A stretch of 64,000 nt of DNA from Pseudorhizobium xiangyangii (GCF_020531965.1 NZ_JAJAWH010000009.1:1-64000); one strand, 5' to 3'; numbered from the stretch's first letter, positions 1-8,823 are shown. The notes: generated from the letters alone by a model not told the origin. Numbers and translations are program-made.

Positions 1-24
1 GGCCGGCAGGCCAGAGGGGGATTT
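1..24. repeat. Right end of a rhizobial intergenic repeat, cut by window start
   Basis: The first 24 bases (GGCCGGCAGGCCAGAGGGGG and following) match the right end of the longer element at 19601-19733 almost base for base. The rest of the element should lie just outside the window. It sits about 36 bp before the ligase start codon. Confidence 0.6.
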
Positions 25-60
25 GCTGCGGGTTGGTCGGCCCACAGGGGAGGCTTCCCC

Positions 61-1737
61 ATGAAAGCCTTCGCCACGCTTCTCGATCGTCTCGTGCTCA
101 CCCCGTCACGCAACGGCAAGCTGAAGCTGATCGCCGATTATTTTCGCGAGACGCCCGATCCCGATCGTGGCTACGGGCTGGCGGCGCTGGCCGGCACGCT
201 CGATCTTCGAAGCGTCAAGCCCGCGCTTCTGCGTGAACTGGTCCTTGAACGGCTGGATCCGGTGCTGTTCCAGTATTCTTACGACTATATCGGCGACCTC
301 GCGGAGACTATCGCGCTCGTTTGGGATGCCGGTGAGAAGGACGACACGACGGATGAGGAGCAGCCGCGCCTCGGCCACGTTGTTCATCTCATGAACTCGC
401 TCGGCCGCACCGAGGTCCGTTCGGCAGTTCGCGATCTCCTCGATCATCTGGACCCGTCCAGCCGCTTCGCCTTCCTCAAGCTTGCCACCGGATCGCTGCG
501 CATCGGTGTATCGGCGCGGCTCGTGAAACAGGCGCTTTCTGATTTCAGCGGATCGGACATGAGCGGTTCCGCAGGAGAGGGGGCAGGAGAGGGGAAGGAC
601 ATCATCGAGATAGAGACCCTGTGGCACGGCCTCGCCCCGCCCTATGAGCCGCTGTTCGCCTGGCTGGAGGGAAAGGCGGAGAAGCCGGTGCTGGCGACGC
701 CCGCCATTTTCCATTCGGTGATGCTCGCCAACCCGGTGGAGGAGGGCGACCTAGAAAAGCTCGACCCGGCTGACTATGCCGCCGAGTGGAAGTGGGACGG
801 CATCCGCGTCCAGATGTCGAGCTACGGGGGTACGAAGAAACTCTATTCCCGATCCGGTGACGATATCACCGGCGCCTTTCCGGATATCGTCGATGCGATC
901 AACTTCGAAGGGGTCGCCGATGGCGAGCTTCTGGTCGGTGGCACGCAGCGCTCGAACAATCCGACCCGCACGTTCTCCGACCTGCAGCAGCGGTTGAACC
1001 GCAAGACCGTCACGCCCAGGATGCTGGACGAGTATCCTGCCTTCGTGCGCACCTACGACCTGCTCTTCGACGGCGACCAGGACGTTCGCGCCAGGACCTT
1101 CTTCGACCGCCGGGCGCGTTTGGCCGAGGTCATCGGCAAGGCACCGCATGATCGCTTCGATCTGTCGGAGCTCGTGCCGTTTTCTGCCTGGGACGAACTG
1201 GACCGCCTGCGCATCGCCCCGCCTGACCCGGTCATTGAAGGCGTGATGATCAAGCGCAAGGACAGCCCCTACCAGGCGGGGCGCCTCAAGGGGCCGTGGT
1301 TCAAGTGGAAGCGCGATCCATACAATGTCGATGCCGTCATGCTCTATGCGCAGCGCGGGCACGGCAAGCGCTCCAGCTACTATTCCGACTTCACCTTCGG
1401 GGTCTGGTCGGACACCCCGGAGGGGGAACAACTTGTGCCGGTCGGCAAGGCCTATTTCGGCTTCACCGATGCGGAACTGGAAGTGCTCGACAAGTTCGTC
1501 CGCGACAATACGGTGGAACGCTTCGGGCCGGTGCGGGCGGTGCGTGCCGAGCCGGGTTTCGGCTTTGTGCTGGAGGTTGCATTCGAAGGCATCAATCGGT
1601 CTACGCGGCACAAGTCCGGCGTTGCCATGCGGTTTCCGCGCATTTCGCGTCTAAGGCCGGACAAGCTGCCCCGCGATGCCGACCGGCTGTCGACGCTGAC
1701 GGCGATGGTCGAAGCCAAGACCTCGACCCAGACGTAA
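61..1737 (+). CDS. ATP-dependent DNA ligase (cisplatin-damage-response type)
   Basis: A 558-aa ATP-dependent DNA ligase that would seal nicks through an enzyme-AMP intermediate. An N-terminal helical DNA-binding domain fills roughly residues 1-200. The nucleotidyltransferase domain follows, with the adenylated lysine in EWKWDGIR near residue 245, then SRSGDDIT and GVMIKRKDSPY (motif IV/V region). An OB-fold domain with WFKWKRDP closes the protein. This architecture is that of the alphaproteobacterial LigB/LigC-like repair ligases that usually follow a ligase-associated exonuclease and an Lhr-type helicase. Those partners would lie left of the window and cannot be checked. The ATG at 61 follows AGGGGAGG. 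It is convergent with the chemotaxis receptor and shares a terminator with it. Confidence 0.92.
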   Translation: MKAFATLLDRLVLTPSRNGKLKLIADYFRETPDPDRGYGLAALAGTLDLRSVKPALLRELVLERLDPVLFQYSYDYIGDLAETIALVWDAGEKDDTTDEEQPRLGHVVHLMNSLGRTEVRSAVRDLLDHLDPSSRFAFLKLATGSLRIGVSARLVKQALSDFSGSDMSGSAGEGAGEGKDIIEIETLWHGLAPPYEPLFAWLEGKAEKPVLATPAIFHSVMLANPVEEGDLEKLDPADYAAEWKWDGIRVQMSSYGGTKKLYSRSGDDITGAFPDIVDAINFEGVADGELLVGGTQRSNNPTRTFSDLQQRLNRKTVTPRMLDEYPAFVRTYDLLFDGDQDVRARTFFDRRARLAEVIGKAPHDRFDLSELVPFSAWDELDRLRIAPPDPVIEGVMIKRKDSPYQAGRLKGPWFKWKRDPYNVDAVMLYAQRGHGKRSSYYSDFTFGVWSDTPEGEQLVPVGKAYFGFTDAELEVLDKFVRDNTVERFGPVRAVRAEPGFGFVLEVAFEGINRSTRHKSGVAMRFPRISRLRPDKLPRDADRLSTLTAMVEAKTSTQT

Positions 1738-1768
1738 AAAAAGCGGGAAGCCGTGGCTCCCCGCTTTT
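1736..1768. terminator. Bidirectional Rho-independent terminator
   Basis: A run of seven A, a GC-rich hairpin (GCGGGAAGCC / GGCTCCCCGC, one imperfect pair) at 1743-1764 and a T run lie between the convergent ligase and receptor genes. The hairpin can work on both strands. Confidence 0.75.
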
Positions 1769-1793
1769 GCTTTCTTCTCTCAGCCGATGCGGC

Positions 1794-4034
1794 TCAGAAC
1801 TCTTCCCAGCTTTCGTTGCTGACTGCTGCGGCGGCAGAGCCCTTGCCGGAGAATGCCCGGGCAATCTTGCCGACCATTCCACGCGCCGGCGATGCCTGGG
1901 GCGCGGATTGTGCGCTGGCGTGTGCAGGTGCCGCGCGGCGGGGAGCGTAGCCGGCGGATGAACCGCCCAGCTGGAACTGGCCGATCAGTTCGCGCAGGCG
2001 ACCGGCCTCGTTGGCGAGCGTCGCGCCGGCTGCATTGGCTTCTTCCACCATTGCGGCGTTCTGCTGCGTCACCTGGTCCATCTGGTTGACGGCGGTGTTG
2101 ACCTCGGACAGTCCAACCGACTGTTCGCGTGCCGAGGTGGCGATCGCGTCCATGTGCTGGTTGATCGTCACGATGTAGCTTTCGATGGTCTTCAGCGCGG
2201 TGCCGGTATCGCTGACGAGACGGACACCGTTGGAAACCTCGACGGAGGAGTTGCGGATCAGGTCCTTGATCTCCTTGGCGGCCGTCGCGGACCGCTGGGC
2301 GAGTTCGCGGACTTCCTGGGCGACGACGGCAAAGCCCTTGCCGGCCTCTCCGGCACGGGCCGCCTCGACGCCGGCGTTGAGCGCCAGCAGGTTGGTCTGG
2401 AAGGCGATGTCGTCGATGACGCCGATGATGTTGGAGATCTGGTTCGACGACTGCTCGATCTTGCCCATGGCGTCGACGGCGTTGGTGACGACCGCACCCG
2501 AATGACGGGCGCTTTCGTTCGCCTGGATTGCCACGGTGCGGGCTTCTTCAGCACGCTTCGTGGAATTGGCGACGTTTGCGGTGATCTGGTCGAGTGCTGC
2601 AGCGGTTTCCTCGAGCGAGGCCGCCTGCTGCTCCGTGCGCTTGGACAGGTCGTCTGCGCTCTGGCTGACTTCGCGGGAGCCCGAGTCGATGGAGCCGGTC
2701 GCATCGGAGACGGACGTCATCGTGTCCTTGAGCTGTCCGACGGCCTGGTTGAAGTCTGCCCGCAGGCTTTCGAACTCTTCGGCGAAGGTCTGTGACAGTT
2801 GAACCGAGAGGTTGCCGGCGGCAAGCTGCTTGAGGCCGTCCGCAAGGCCGGTGGTGGCCTGTGCCATCGCTTCGGCGCGGATGCGCTCCTGCTCGGCCGT
2901 GTGGCGACGCTGTTCCTCGGTCTGGCTGCGCTGCTGTGCCGCTTCCTGCTCCAGTTCGCGGGTCTTGAGTGCATTGTCCTTGAAGACCTGTACGGCACGC
3001 GCCATGGCGCCGATCTCGTCGGGACGTGCCTCGCCTTCGATATTGGCCGTCAGATCGCCGGAGGCGAGCCTCGACATCGTGCCGGTCAGGCGGCCGAGTA
3101 CGCCGGCAAGCGAGCGGGCAAAGAGGAAGAAGCCGAGAAGCGAGAGAAGCGAGACGATCACCGTGCCGACAGCGGTCATCACGAGCGCGCTCCGGCTATC
3201 ATCGACGATGGAGCTGACGTCGGAGGCGATTTCGAGAACGCCGATCTTGGTGCCGGAGAAGTTGTTGAATGGCACCGTATTGACGATGAAGGTGGTGTCG
3301 CCGGACATGACGCGCTTCTGGAAGCCTTCGCCCTCGAAGGCCGCCTTGAGCTGCTCGTCTGAAAGCAGCGCGGACTCGACGGTCGATGCCTGCTTTTCCA
3401 GCTTTCCGTCGACGAGGATATGCACGGCGATTTCGCCACCGATACGAGCGGCGAGAGGCGCGAAATAGGCGTTCGTCAGGCCGGTCCCGACATCGACTAC
3501 GCCGACGGTCTGGCCGCCGCTGACGACCGGCGCGGAGGCGAACATGCTGACGTTGGTGCGGCCGGGTTCGATGCCCGCCACCAGCTTGCCGCTGGAGAGC
3601 GCTTCGACAACCGTCGCGCGGCGTGCCTTCATGTCATCGCCGAACTTGTCCGGGGTATGGATGCGGGCGACGGCTTCACCGTTCCCATTGATGAAGGTGA
3701 TCAGTTGCAGACCGCTTTCGCTGATGACGGCCGGAAGCGCTGAAGTATGACGTGCAATGATCTGGTCGCGGGCGTTGCTGCCGATCAGGCCCGCAACCTC
3801 GGGTTCGGCCGCAAGTGTCAACGCCAGGCCGGCAGCCGCCTTCCTCTGGGCTGCCATGTCCGTTTCGATCAATGCCAGATCGTTGGCAACCTCGCGCTGC
3901 AAGGCTTCTATACTGGCGGAGGACTGGCTGTACCAGGCGCTGGCTCCGAGCGCGATACTTGAAAACAGTACCGCCGCGAAGCCGCTGGCAGTAATCGTCA
4001 TCCATAAAGGACGTTTAACTTGAATTTCCGACAT
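1794..4034 (-). CDS. Methyl-accepting chemotaxis protein
   Basis: A 746-aa transmembrane chemoreceptor. Residues about 14-36 form TM1, followed by a roughly 245-residue periplasmic Cache-like sensor. TM2 is near 280-305, then comes a HAMP domain with DEIGAMARAVQVFK. The cytoplasmic signalling domain is centred on DIAFQTNLLALNAGVEAARAG near residue 550. The protein ends in SWEEF, an xWxxF pentapeptide of the kind that tethers the CheR methyltransferase. The frame is open to 4313, but MSEIQVKRPLW at 4034 puts TM1 at the usual position; M at 4043 is the alternative. Neither has a good Shine-Dalgarno. The ligand is unknown, and no che genes are adjacent. Confidence 0.9.
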   Translation of the reverse strand: MSEIQVKRPLWMTITASGFAAVLFSSIALGASAWYSQSSASIEALQREVANDLALIETDMAAQRKAAAGLALTLAAEPEVAGLIGSNARDQIIARHTSALPAVISESGLQLITFINGNGEAVARIHTPDKFGDDMKARRATVVEALSSGKLVAGIEPGRTNVSMFASAPVVSGGQTVGVVDVGTGLTNAYFAPLAARIGGEIAVHILVDGKLEKQASTVESALLSDEQLKAAFEGEGFQKRVMSGDTTFIVNTVPFNNFSGTKIGVLEIASDVSSIVDDSRSALVMTAVGTVIVSLLSLLGFFLFARSLAGVLGRLTGTMSRLASGDLTANIEGEARPDEIGAMARAVQVFKDNALKTRELEQEAAQQRSQTEEQRRHTAEQERIRAEAMAQATTGLADGLKQLAAGNLSVQLSQTFAEEFESLRADFNQAVGQLKDTMTSVSDATGSIDSGSREVSQSADDLSKRTEQQAASLEETAAALDQITANVANSTKRAEEARTVAIQANESARHSGAVVTNAVDAMGKIEQSSNQISNIIGVIDDIAFQTNLLALNAGVEAARAGEAGKGFAVVAQEVRELAQRSATAAKEIKDLIRNSSVEVSNGVRLVSDTGTALKTIESYIVTINQHMDAIATSAREQSVGLSEVNTAVNQMDQVTQQNAAMVEEANAAGATLANEAGRLRELIGQFQLGGSSAGYAPRRAAPAHASAQSAPQASPARGMVGKIARAFSGKGSAAAAVSNESWEEF

Positions 4035-4311
4035 GCGATCCATCCGTGGCCAATACTGAAGACCTACGACTGATGGTGGGAAAGCTTCAATTTTAGCTGA
4101 ATGCATAAACCCTAAAAAATATCCCTGTTTTTTAGTAGTCCACATTATGGACCAACAAATGGCCCGCCATCGCACGGCCATCGGTGTGAGGCAGGAGTGG
4201 GCGAGACCAGAGGAAATGGCCGGCAGGATGGAAAAATCGTCTCTGCCGCCAGCTTCGCGCCAGCCGCGACCGGCATGGTGTGTCGATATCATCTGCCGGA
4301 ATAGGGTCGCC

Positions 4312-5130
4312 ATGCCGCTTTTGCCTCAGTCTCTGCGCCGAACTCTGCCGCACATCGGCCTCGCAACGGTGGTCGTATCGCTCAGCGGCTGCATTCTCGT
4401 CACCGACACCAGCCGCATGAACCCGGACGTTTTCGTCCAGGAAACGGCGCCGGTCTTCAATGTGCCGCCCTATGCCGATCCGCCGAGCAACCAGCCGCCG
4501 CCGATGCCTGGCGGCATCCCGCACAAGCGCCAGCTTTACCCAAGCCACTTCCACCAGACCTACGGCCTGCCGGTCTCCAATCCCGTGCACCGCGCCCTGT
4601 ACGGCCAGATCCGCGACGAGGGACACACGCTTCCGGCAATTCCGTATTCGCGCATCGATTCCCGCTTTCTCCGTCAGGAAGTCTCCTACCAGACGACCGA
4701 AACGCCCGGCACGATCGTCGTCGATACCAAGCAGCGTTATCTCTATTTCGTGCAGCCCGAAGGCAAGGCGATCCGCTATGGCGTCGGGCTCGGCAAGGAC
4801 AGCTTTGCGTGGTCCGGCCGCGGAACGATCCAGTGGAAGGCGAAATGGCCGCGCTGGACGCCGCCGGGTGAAATGGTGGAACGCCAGCCCGAGCTTCGCC
4901 AGTTCGCCGCCGCGCAGGGCGGTGCGAATCCGGGCCTGAACAATCCTCTCGGCGCCCGCGCGCTCTACATCTTCAAGGACGGCAAGGACACGCTCTACCG
5001 CGTTCATGGTACCCCGGACTGGCAGTCCGTCGGCAAGGCCACGTCGTCCGGCTGCGTCCGCATGCTGAACCAGGATATCATCGATCTTTTCGACCGCGTG
5101 CCCGCCTCCACCGAAATCGTCGTCATCTAG
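4312..5130 (+). CDS. L,D-transpeptidase lipoprotein (ErfK/YbiS/YkuD family) 1
   Basis: A 272-aa L,D-transpeptidase, the class that makes 3-3 peptidoglycan cross-links or anchors proteins to the wall. The lipobox is VVVSLSGC (about residues 17-24), so the mature protein should be lipid-anchored. The YkuD domain carries the catalytic pair His232 (in VHGTP) and Cys248 (in SSGCVRML), followed by NQD. The start at 4312 gives a normal signal peptide; the frame is open to 4147 but that extension has no export signal. The next gene is a paralog with the same catalytic block. Confidence 0.88.
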   Translation: MPLLPQSLRRTLPHIGLATVVVSLSGCILVTDTSRMNPDVFVQETAPVFNVPPYADPPSNQPPPMPGGIPHKRQLYPSHFHQTYGLPVSNPVHRALYGQIRDEGHTLPAIPYSRIDSRFLRQEVSYQTTETPGTIVVDTKQRYLYFVQPEGKAIRYGVGLGKDSFAWSGRGTIQWKAKWPRWTPPGEMVERQPELRQFAAAQGGANPGLNNPLGARALYIFKDGKDTLYRVHGTPDWQSVGKATSSGCVRMLNQDIIDLFDRVPASTEIVVI

Positions 5131-5225
5131 GTCGACACGGCCGCTCACGCGAACGTGGTCCGGGTGGTGGTGGAACATCGTCTAAGGGAAGCGTAAACGA
5201 TACCCGTGGTAGGATGCGGGCAGGC

Positions 5226-5250
5226 GGAACCTTTGCGTTTTCCTGCCGTT
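5226..5250 (+). promoter_or_regulatory. Candidate EcfG (RpoE2-type) promoter of the second L,D-transpeptidase
   Basis: GGAAC at 5226-5230, 16 bp spacer, then CGTT at 5247-5250. This is an exact match to the alphaproteobacterial general-stress consensus GGAAC-N16-CGTT. The ATG of the transpeptidase is 46 bp downstream. Confidence 0.7.
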
Positions 5251-5295
5251 GAGCGGACCTAGTCGAAAAGTACCAAGTCGGGCGGTTTTCCAGAC

Positions 5296-6015
5296 ATGAA
5301 TATAAACACTTCCTATTCCCGCCGAGGCGTCCTGTCGCTTCTCGCGGTTGGCGCTGCATCGACACTTGCCGGCTGCGCGTCGAGTAGTCCTCGGCCGGTA
5401 TTGGCGACGCCCGTGGCTTTTGCACCGCCGCCGCCGCCGCTACCGTCCGCGTCCGGCCGTTCGCCGGAACTCGATGCCATGTACGGTTCGGTTGTCGATG
5501 GCGGCTTTGTCATTCCGGGCATACCCTACTGGGAGATCAATCCGCGCTACTATCGCCAGCGTGTAGTCGATCCGACGGGCGAACGTCCCGGCACGGTTGT
5601 CGTCGATACCGCATCGCGGTTCCTCTATCTGGTGGAAGCCGATGGAAGTGCCATGCGCTATGGCGTCGGGATCGGTCGCGAGGGCTTCGCCTGGGAAGGC
5701 GAGGGCGTCATCCAGTGGCGTCAGAAATGGCCGAAGTGGACGCCGCCCGCGGAAATGATCGCCCGCCAGCCGGCACTTGCAAAATACTCAGTCGATAATG
5801 GTGGTCAGCCGCCGGGATTGAACAACCCGCTCGGCGCGCGCGCGCTTTATATCTTCCAGGGTGGCCAGGATACGCTCTATCGCCTGCATGGCTCGCCGGA
5901 ATGGAAGTCCATCGGCAGCGCCGCATCCTCCGGCTGCGTCCGTCTGATGAACCAGGATATCATCGATCTCTACGAGCGGGTTCCGTCGAAAGCCCGCATC
6001 GTCGTCTGGCAATAG
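5296..6015 (+). CDS. L,D-transpeptidase lipoprotein 2, probable Tat substrate
   Basis: A 239-aa paralog of the preceding L,D-transpeptidase. It has catalytic His198 (LHGSP) and Cys214 (SSGCVRLMNQD), and both share the GTVVVDT, GVGIGREGFAWEG and LNNPLGARALYIF blocks. Its leader differs: SRRGVLSLL is a twin-arginine motif and is followed by the lipobox TLAGC. This predicts a Tat-exported lipoprotein, whereas paralog 1 has a Sec-type leader. A Pro/Ala-rich linker follows the lipid site. An EcfG-type promoter upstream suggests stress induction independent of paralog 1. It is convergent with ohrR, with only 7 bp between the stops. Confidence 0.88.
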   Translation: MNINTSYSRRGVLSLLAVGAASTLAGCASSSPRPVLATPVAFAPPPPPLPSASGRSPELDAMYGSVVDGGFVIPGIPYWEINPRYYRQRVVDPTGERPGTVVVDTASRFLYLVEADGSAMRYGVGIGREGFAWEGEGVIQWRQKWPKWTPPAEMIARQPALAKYSVDNGGQPPGLNNPLGARALYIFQGGQDTLYRLHGSPEWKSIGSAASSGCVRLMNQDIIDLYERVPSKARIVVWQ

Positions 6016-6022
6016 GCGTCAA

Positions 6023-6493
6023 CTAGGCGGCAGGCTGCTTTGCCAGCCTGCCCGTCAACTCCAGCAGGTCGTCGCGCAGGCGCTCCATCTCCTCGAAGCT
6101 GCATCCGACTGCCGAACCGATTTCCTTCGTGACGGCCGCAGCCTTGCGGCGCATCTCGTTACCCTTGTCCGTCAGGGAAATCCGCACCTGCCGCTCGTCG
6201 TGCGTGTCGCGAATGCGCTTCACGAGCCCGGCCTGTTCCAGGCGCTTGAGCAGCGGCGATAGCGTGCCGGAATCGAGCCCCAGCCGGTCCCCGATGGCAC
6301 GCACCGGCTGGCCGTCCTCGTCCCAGAGGACCAGCATCACCAGATATTGCGGATAGGTAAGACCCAGCGGCTCGAGAAGCGGCTTGTAGGTGCGTGTGAA
6401 GGCGTGAGCCGCGCCGTAGACGGCGAAGCAAAGCTGCGTCTCCACCTTTTCCGGCAGAGATGTCTCCCGCGCTTCGCCTGGATTTTTCTGCAT
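6023..6493 (-). CDS. ohrR: Organic-peroxide-sensing MarR-family repressor OhrR
   Basis: A 156-aa MarR-family winged-helix repressor. The N-terminal sensing cysteine is Cys22 in TQLCFAVYGAAHAF. The conserved YPQYLVMLVLWDEDG helix and the wing segment DTHDERQVRISLT are both present. OhrR proteins release DNA when this cysteine is oxidised by organic hydroperoxides, which derepresses ohr. The gene is divergent from ohr with a dyad between them. The frame is open to 6625, but MQKNPGE at 6493 keeps the intergenic promoter free and gives the family length. Confidence 0.9.
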   Translation of the reverse strand: MQKNPGEARETSLPEKVETQLCFAVYGAAHAFTRTYKPLLEPLGLTYPQYLVMLVLWDEDGQPVRAIGDRLGLDSGTLSPLLKRLEQAGLVKRIRDTHDERQVRISLTDKGNEMRRKAAAVTKEIGSAVGCSFEEMERLRDDLLELTGRLAKQPAA

Positions 6494-6569
6494 GGCATTC
6501 CCTGACTTTGCAGTGCTCCGACCTATCTCCCCATTATCGTCCTTTTGCCCGAATAAAACAACGTGCAAA

Positions 6570-6586
6570 ATTGTCTTGTGCACAAT
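6570..6586. promoter_or_regulatory. Probable OhrR operator between ohrR and ohr
   Basis: The inverted repeat ATTGT-N7-ACAAT contains the perfect 10-bp palindrome TTGTGCACAA (6576-6585). A further AATTGT lies at 6589-6594. It lies 52-68 bp before the ohr ATG, where repression of ohr would be expected. Confidence 0.5.
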
Positions 6587-6637
6587 CGAATTGTTCGCTA
6601 TCAGTATCCTGTCTTTAAAACCCAAGGAGCGAAGACA

Positions 6638-7060
6638 ATGGCAATTCTCTACACGACCAAGGCTTCCGCCACGGGCGGCCGCGCCGGCCGCGCCGTCTCC
6701 GAAAATGGCGTTCTCGATGTGACGTTGACGGTGCCAAAGGAACTGGGTGGTGACGGCGCGACCGGCACCAATCCGGAGCAGCTTTTCGCCGCCGGCTATT
6801 CCGCCTGCTTCCTGGGTGCGCTGAAGAACGTCGCCGGCAAGGAAAAGGTGAAGATCCCGGAAGACACCAAGGTCACCGCCACTGTCGGCATCGGTCCCCG
6901 CGACGATGGCACCGGCTTCGGCATCGACGTATCGCTCAAAGTGGATATCCCGGGCATGGACAAGGCGCAGGCGGAAGACCTAGTTGCCAAGGCGCACATC
7001 GTTTGCCCCTACAGCCATGCCATGCGCACCTCGACCGAAGTGCCGGTTTCGGTCGCCTGA
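6638..7060 (+). CDS. ohr: Organic hydroperoxide resistance protein Ohr
   Basis: A 140-aa Ohr/OsmC-fold thiol peroxidase that reduces organic and fatty-acid hydroperoxides in the cytoplasm. The two redox cysteines are Cys57 ([10 protein letters not shown]) and Cys123 (HIVCPYSHA). The opening [15 protein letters not shown] is typical of Ohr rather than OsmC. An AAGGAG ribosome site lies 10 bp before the ATG. It is paired divergently with its repressor OhrR. Confidence 0.95.
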   Translation: MAILYTTKASATGGRAGRAVSENGVLDVTLTVPKELGGDGATGTNPEQLFAAGYSACFLGALKNVAGKEKVKIPEDTKVTATVGIGPRDDGTGFGIDVSLKVDIPGMDKAQAEDLVAKAHIVCPYSHAMRTSTEVPVSVA

Positions 7061-7071
7061 TATCTGGACGG

Positions 7072-7099
7072 AAAAGGGGGCGGGTACCCCGCTCCCTTT
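7072..7099 (+). terminator. Probable terminator after ohr
   Basis: A GC-rich hairpin (AAAGGGGGCGGG / CCCCGCTCCCTTT, slightly imperfect) lies 12 bp after the ohr stop. The following T tract is weak (TTTGAAATTT). Confidence 0.45.
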
Positions 7100-7144
7100 G
7101 AAATTTGCGCTGACCTGTTATCTTCCCGGCAAAAGGTAGGTGAC

Positions 7145-7546
7145 ATGGATTTTGCCGAGAGATTCGCGGAAAGAGATGATGGCCCCCTCGTGATTTCCGA
7201 GGCTCAGGTGGTCACCAGGGCGACGGTGGTCGCGGCGTACAAACTCGGCCTGAGCCCCCACGCGCTCGCTGGCATCATAGGCGTTTCGGAAGATGCGGTG
7301 TCGCGCATGGAGCGGCTCGATCATCTGCTGGCGAAGGGCACGGAACCGTTCCGGCTGGCAGTTCAACTGATCCGGCTGTTTCGCGTACTCGGCGGCGTCA
7401 CCGCTGGTGACGAGGCTGAGGCTCGCCGCTGGCTGCATGATCCGAATTGCGAACTGGGCTTTATTCCGGCGGAAAAGATCGGCACTGCCGGTGGTCTGGC
7501 CGATGTCCTCGCCCATCTGGATGAACGGCACCCCAGCTTGAGGTGA
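7145..7546 (+). CDS. MbcA/ParS/Xre-type antitoxin family protein (DUF2384), apparently orphan
   Basis: A 133-aa protein. Residues about 25-60 contain an Xre-like helix-turn-helix (LGLSPHALAGIIGVSEDAVSRMERL). The C-terminal part (RRWLHDPNCELGFIPAEKIGTAGGLADVLAHL) is the toxin-binding ParS/MbcA segment. In known systems this antitoxin precedes a RES-domain NAD-degrading toxin. Here the downstream gene is a MarR regulator on the other strand, so no toxin partner is adjacent. The ATG follows a spaced AAAGGTAGG. Confidence 0.75.
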   Translation: MDFAERFAERDDGPLVISEAQVVTRATVVAAYKLGLSPHALAGIIGVSEDAVSRMERLDHLLAKGTEPFRLAVQLIRLFRVLGGVTAGDEAEARRWLHDPNCELGFIPAEKIGTAGGLADVLAHLDERHPSLR

Positions 7547-7575
7547 CGCCGCAAGGTATTCGTGCCGCGCCCTGA

Positions 7576-8019
7576 TTACCGGATCGACGCCAGCGTGTTC
7601 CTGAGCGGCGCGATCCCGTCGCCGATCTCCGTATCCAGTTCGCCGTGCACGCGCGTCCAGATCGGCAGGGCGGTCGAGAGCAGGGCGGTTCCTTCCGCCG
7701 TCAGTTTCATCAGCCGGCTGCGGCGATCCTTCGGGTCGGGCATGCTCTCCACCAATCCCCGCCGCTCCAGCACCTTTACGGCGGCTGTCAATGTGGTGCG
7801 GTCCATGGCGAGAACGTTCGCAACCGAACCCATGGGGGCAGGGGCGGGGCGGTTGAGCGCCATCATCAGCGAGAACTGCCCGTTGTTCAGTCCCAGCGGC
7901 TTCAAGGCCAGGTCGAAACGGCGCGCAAGGGCGCGCGCCGCGCGCTGCACATGGAGACACAGGCACGTGTCACGCACGTGAAGGGTGGTGGAAAAAGGAA
8001 TCAGCATCGTATTTGACAT
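7576..8019 (-). CDS. MarR-family transcriptional regulator
   Basis: A 147-aa winged-helix regulator. LNNGQFSLMMAL begins the MarR core, AMDRTTLTAAVKVLERRGLV is the recognition helix region, and PDPKDRRSRLMKLT is the wing. Cysteines in RDTCLCLHVQRAAR near the N-terminus could sense redox or metal, which is inference. It is divergent from the DUF899-DUF1579-VOC operon and probably controls it and itself through a 12-bp palindrome overlapping the start region. M at 8019 or 8007 are both possible; neither has a good ribosome site. Confidence 0.85.
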   Translation of the reverse strand: MSNTMLIPFSTTLHVRDTCLCLHVQRAARALARRFDLALKPLGLNNGQFSLMMALNRPAPAPMGSVANVLAMDRTTLTAAVKVLERRGLVESMPDPKDRRSRLMKLTAEGTALLSTALPIWTRVHGELDTEIGDGIAPLRNTLASIR

Positions 8020-8030
8020 TGCTGATATAT

Positions 8031-8042
8031 GTTGATATCAAC
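8031..8042. promoter_or_regulatory. Probable operator of the adjacent MarR regulator
   Basis: GTTGATATCAAC is a perfect 12-bp palindrome in the 51-bp gap between the divergent regulator and the DUF899 gene. A related half (GCTGATATAT) lies just to its left. Confidence 0.55.
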
Positions 8043-8070
8043 CTAAAATGTCAAGACGGAGGAGAATGAT

Positions 8071-8823
8071 ATGAATGCGAACGTTTCGCCGGCAAACGCC
8101 GTTGTCTTCCCGGAAGAATGGCTTGAGGCACGGCGCGAGCTTCTCGCGCTGGAAAAGGAAGAAACACGGCTCCGCGACAAGGTCCGGGCAGCGCGCCGGG
8201 CGCTGCCATGGGTGCGGATCGACAAGGACTACGTTTTCGAGACTTCTGATGGACCGAAAAGCCTTGCCGACCTCTTCGATGGTCGCAGCCAGCTGATGGT
8301 CTATCACTTCATGCTCGGGCCGGATTGGGATGCCGGCTGCGTCGGCTGCTCCTTCCTCTCGGACCATGTCGACGGTGCGCTGCCACATATCAACAATCAT
8401 GACGTGACCTGGGTGACGGTGTCGCGCGCGCCAATCGAGAAGATCAAAGACTACAAGAAGCGTATGGGCTGGAAATTCCCCTGGGTTTCCTCCCATGGCT
8501 CGGACTTCAACTTCGATTTCCACGTTTCCTTCACGAAGGAGGATCTCGCCGGGGACAAGGTCTTCTACAATTTCGAAGCTATCGATCCCGCCGACGCCCA
8601 TGACGAGCTACCGGGTCTCTCTGCCTTCTACAGAAATGAGAAGGGCGAGATCTTCCACACCTATTCCAGCTATTCGCGGGGCGGCGAGGAAATCATCGGT
8701 GCCCTGATGATCCTCGATCGGGCGCCGTTCGGCCGCAACGAGGAAACCATCATGGATTTCGTCAAGCGCCACGACGAATACGCGCAGGCCCCGGATGCGG
8801 ACCCGTCATCCTGTTGCCACTGA
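8071..8823 (+). CDS. DUF899 family thioredoxin-fold protein
   Basis: A 250-aa DUF899 protein, a family with a thioredoxin-like fold. The core is YHFMLGPDWDAGCVGCSFLSDHVDG, where Cys-Val-Gly-Cys occupies the redox-motif position. It is followed by WVTVSRAPIEKI, KFPWVSSHGSDFN and VFYNFE. The N-terminal 40 residues are charged and helical. The natural substrate is not established for the family. First gene of a three-gene set with DUF1579 and VOC genes. A GGAGGAG site lies before the ATG. Confidence 0.85.
   Translation: MNANVSPANAVVFPEEWLEARRELLALEKEETRLRDKVRAARRALPWVRIDKDYVFETSDGPKSLADLFDGRSQLMVYHFMLGPDWDAGCVGCSFLSDHVDGALPHINNHDVTWVTVSRAPIEKIKDYKKRMGWKFPWVSSHGSDFNFDFHVSFTKEDLAGDKVFYNFEAIDPADAHDELPGLSAFYRNEKGEIFHTYSSYSRGGEEIIGALMILDRAPFGRNEETIMDFVKRHDEYAQAPDADPSSCCH

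Noticed and set aside
4035-4313. N-terminal extension of the chemoreceptor frame
   Set aside because: It would place 93 extra residues before TM1, has no ribosome site and fits no receptor family.
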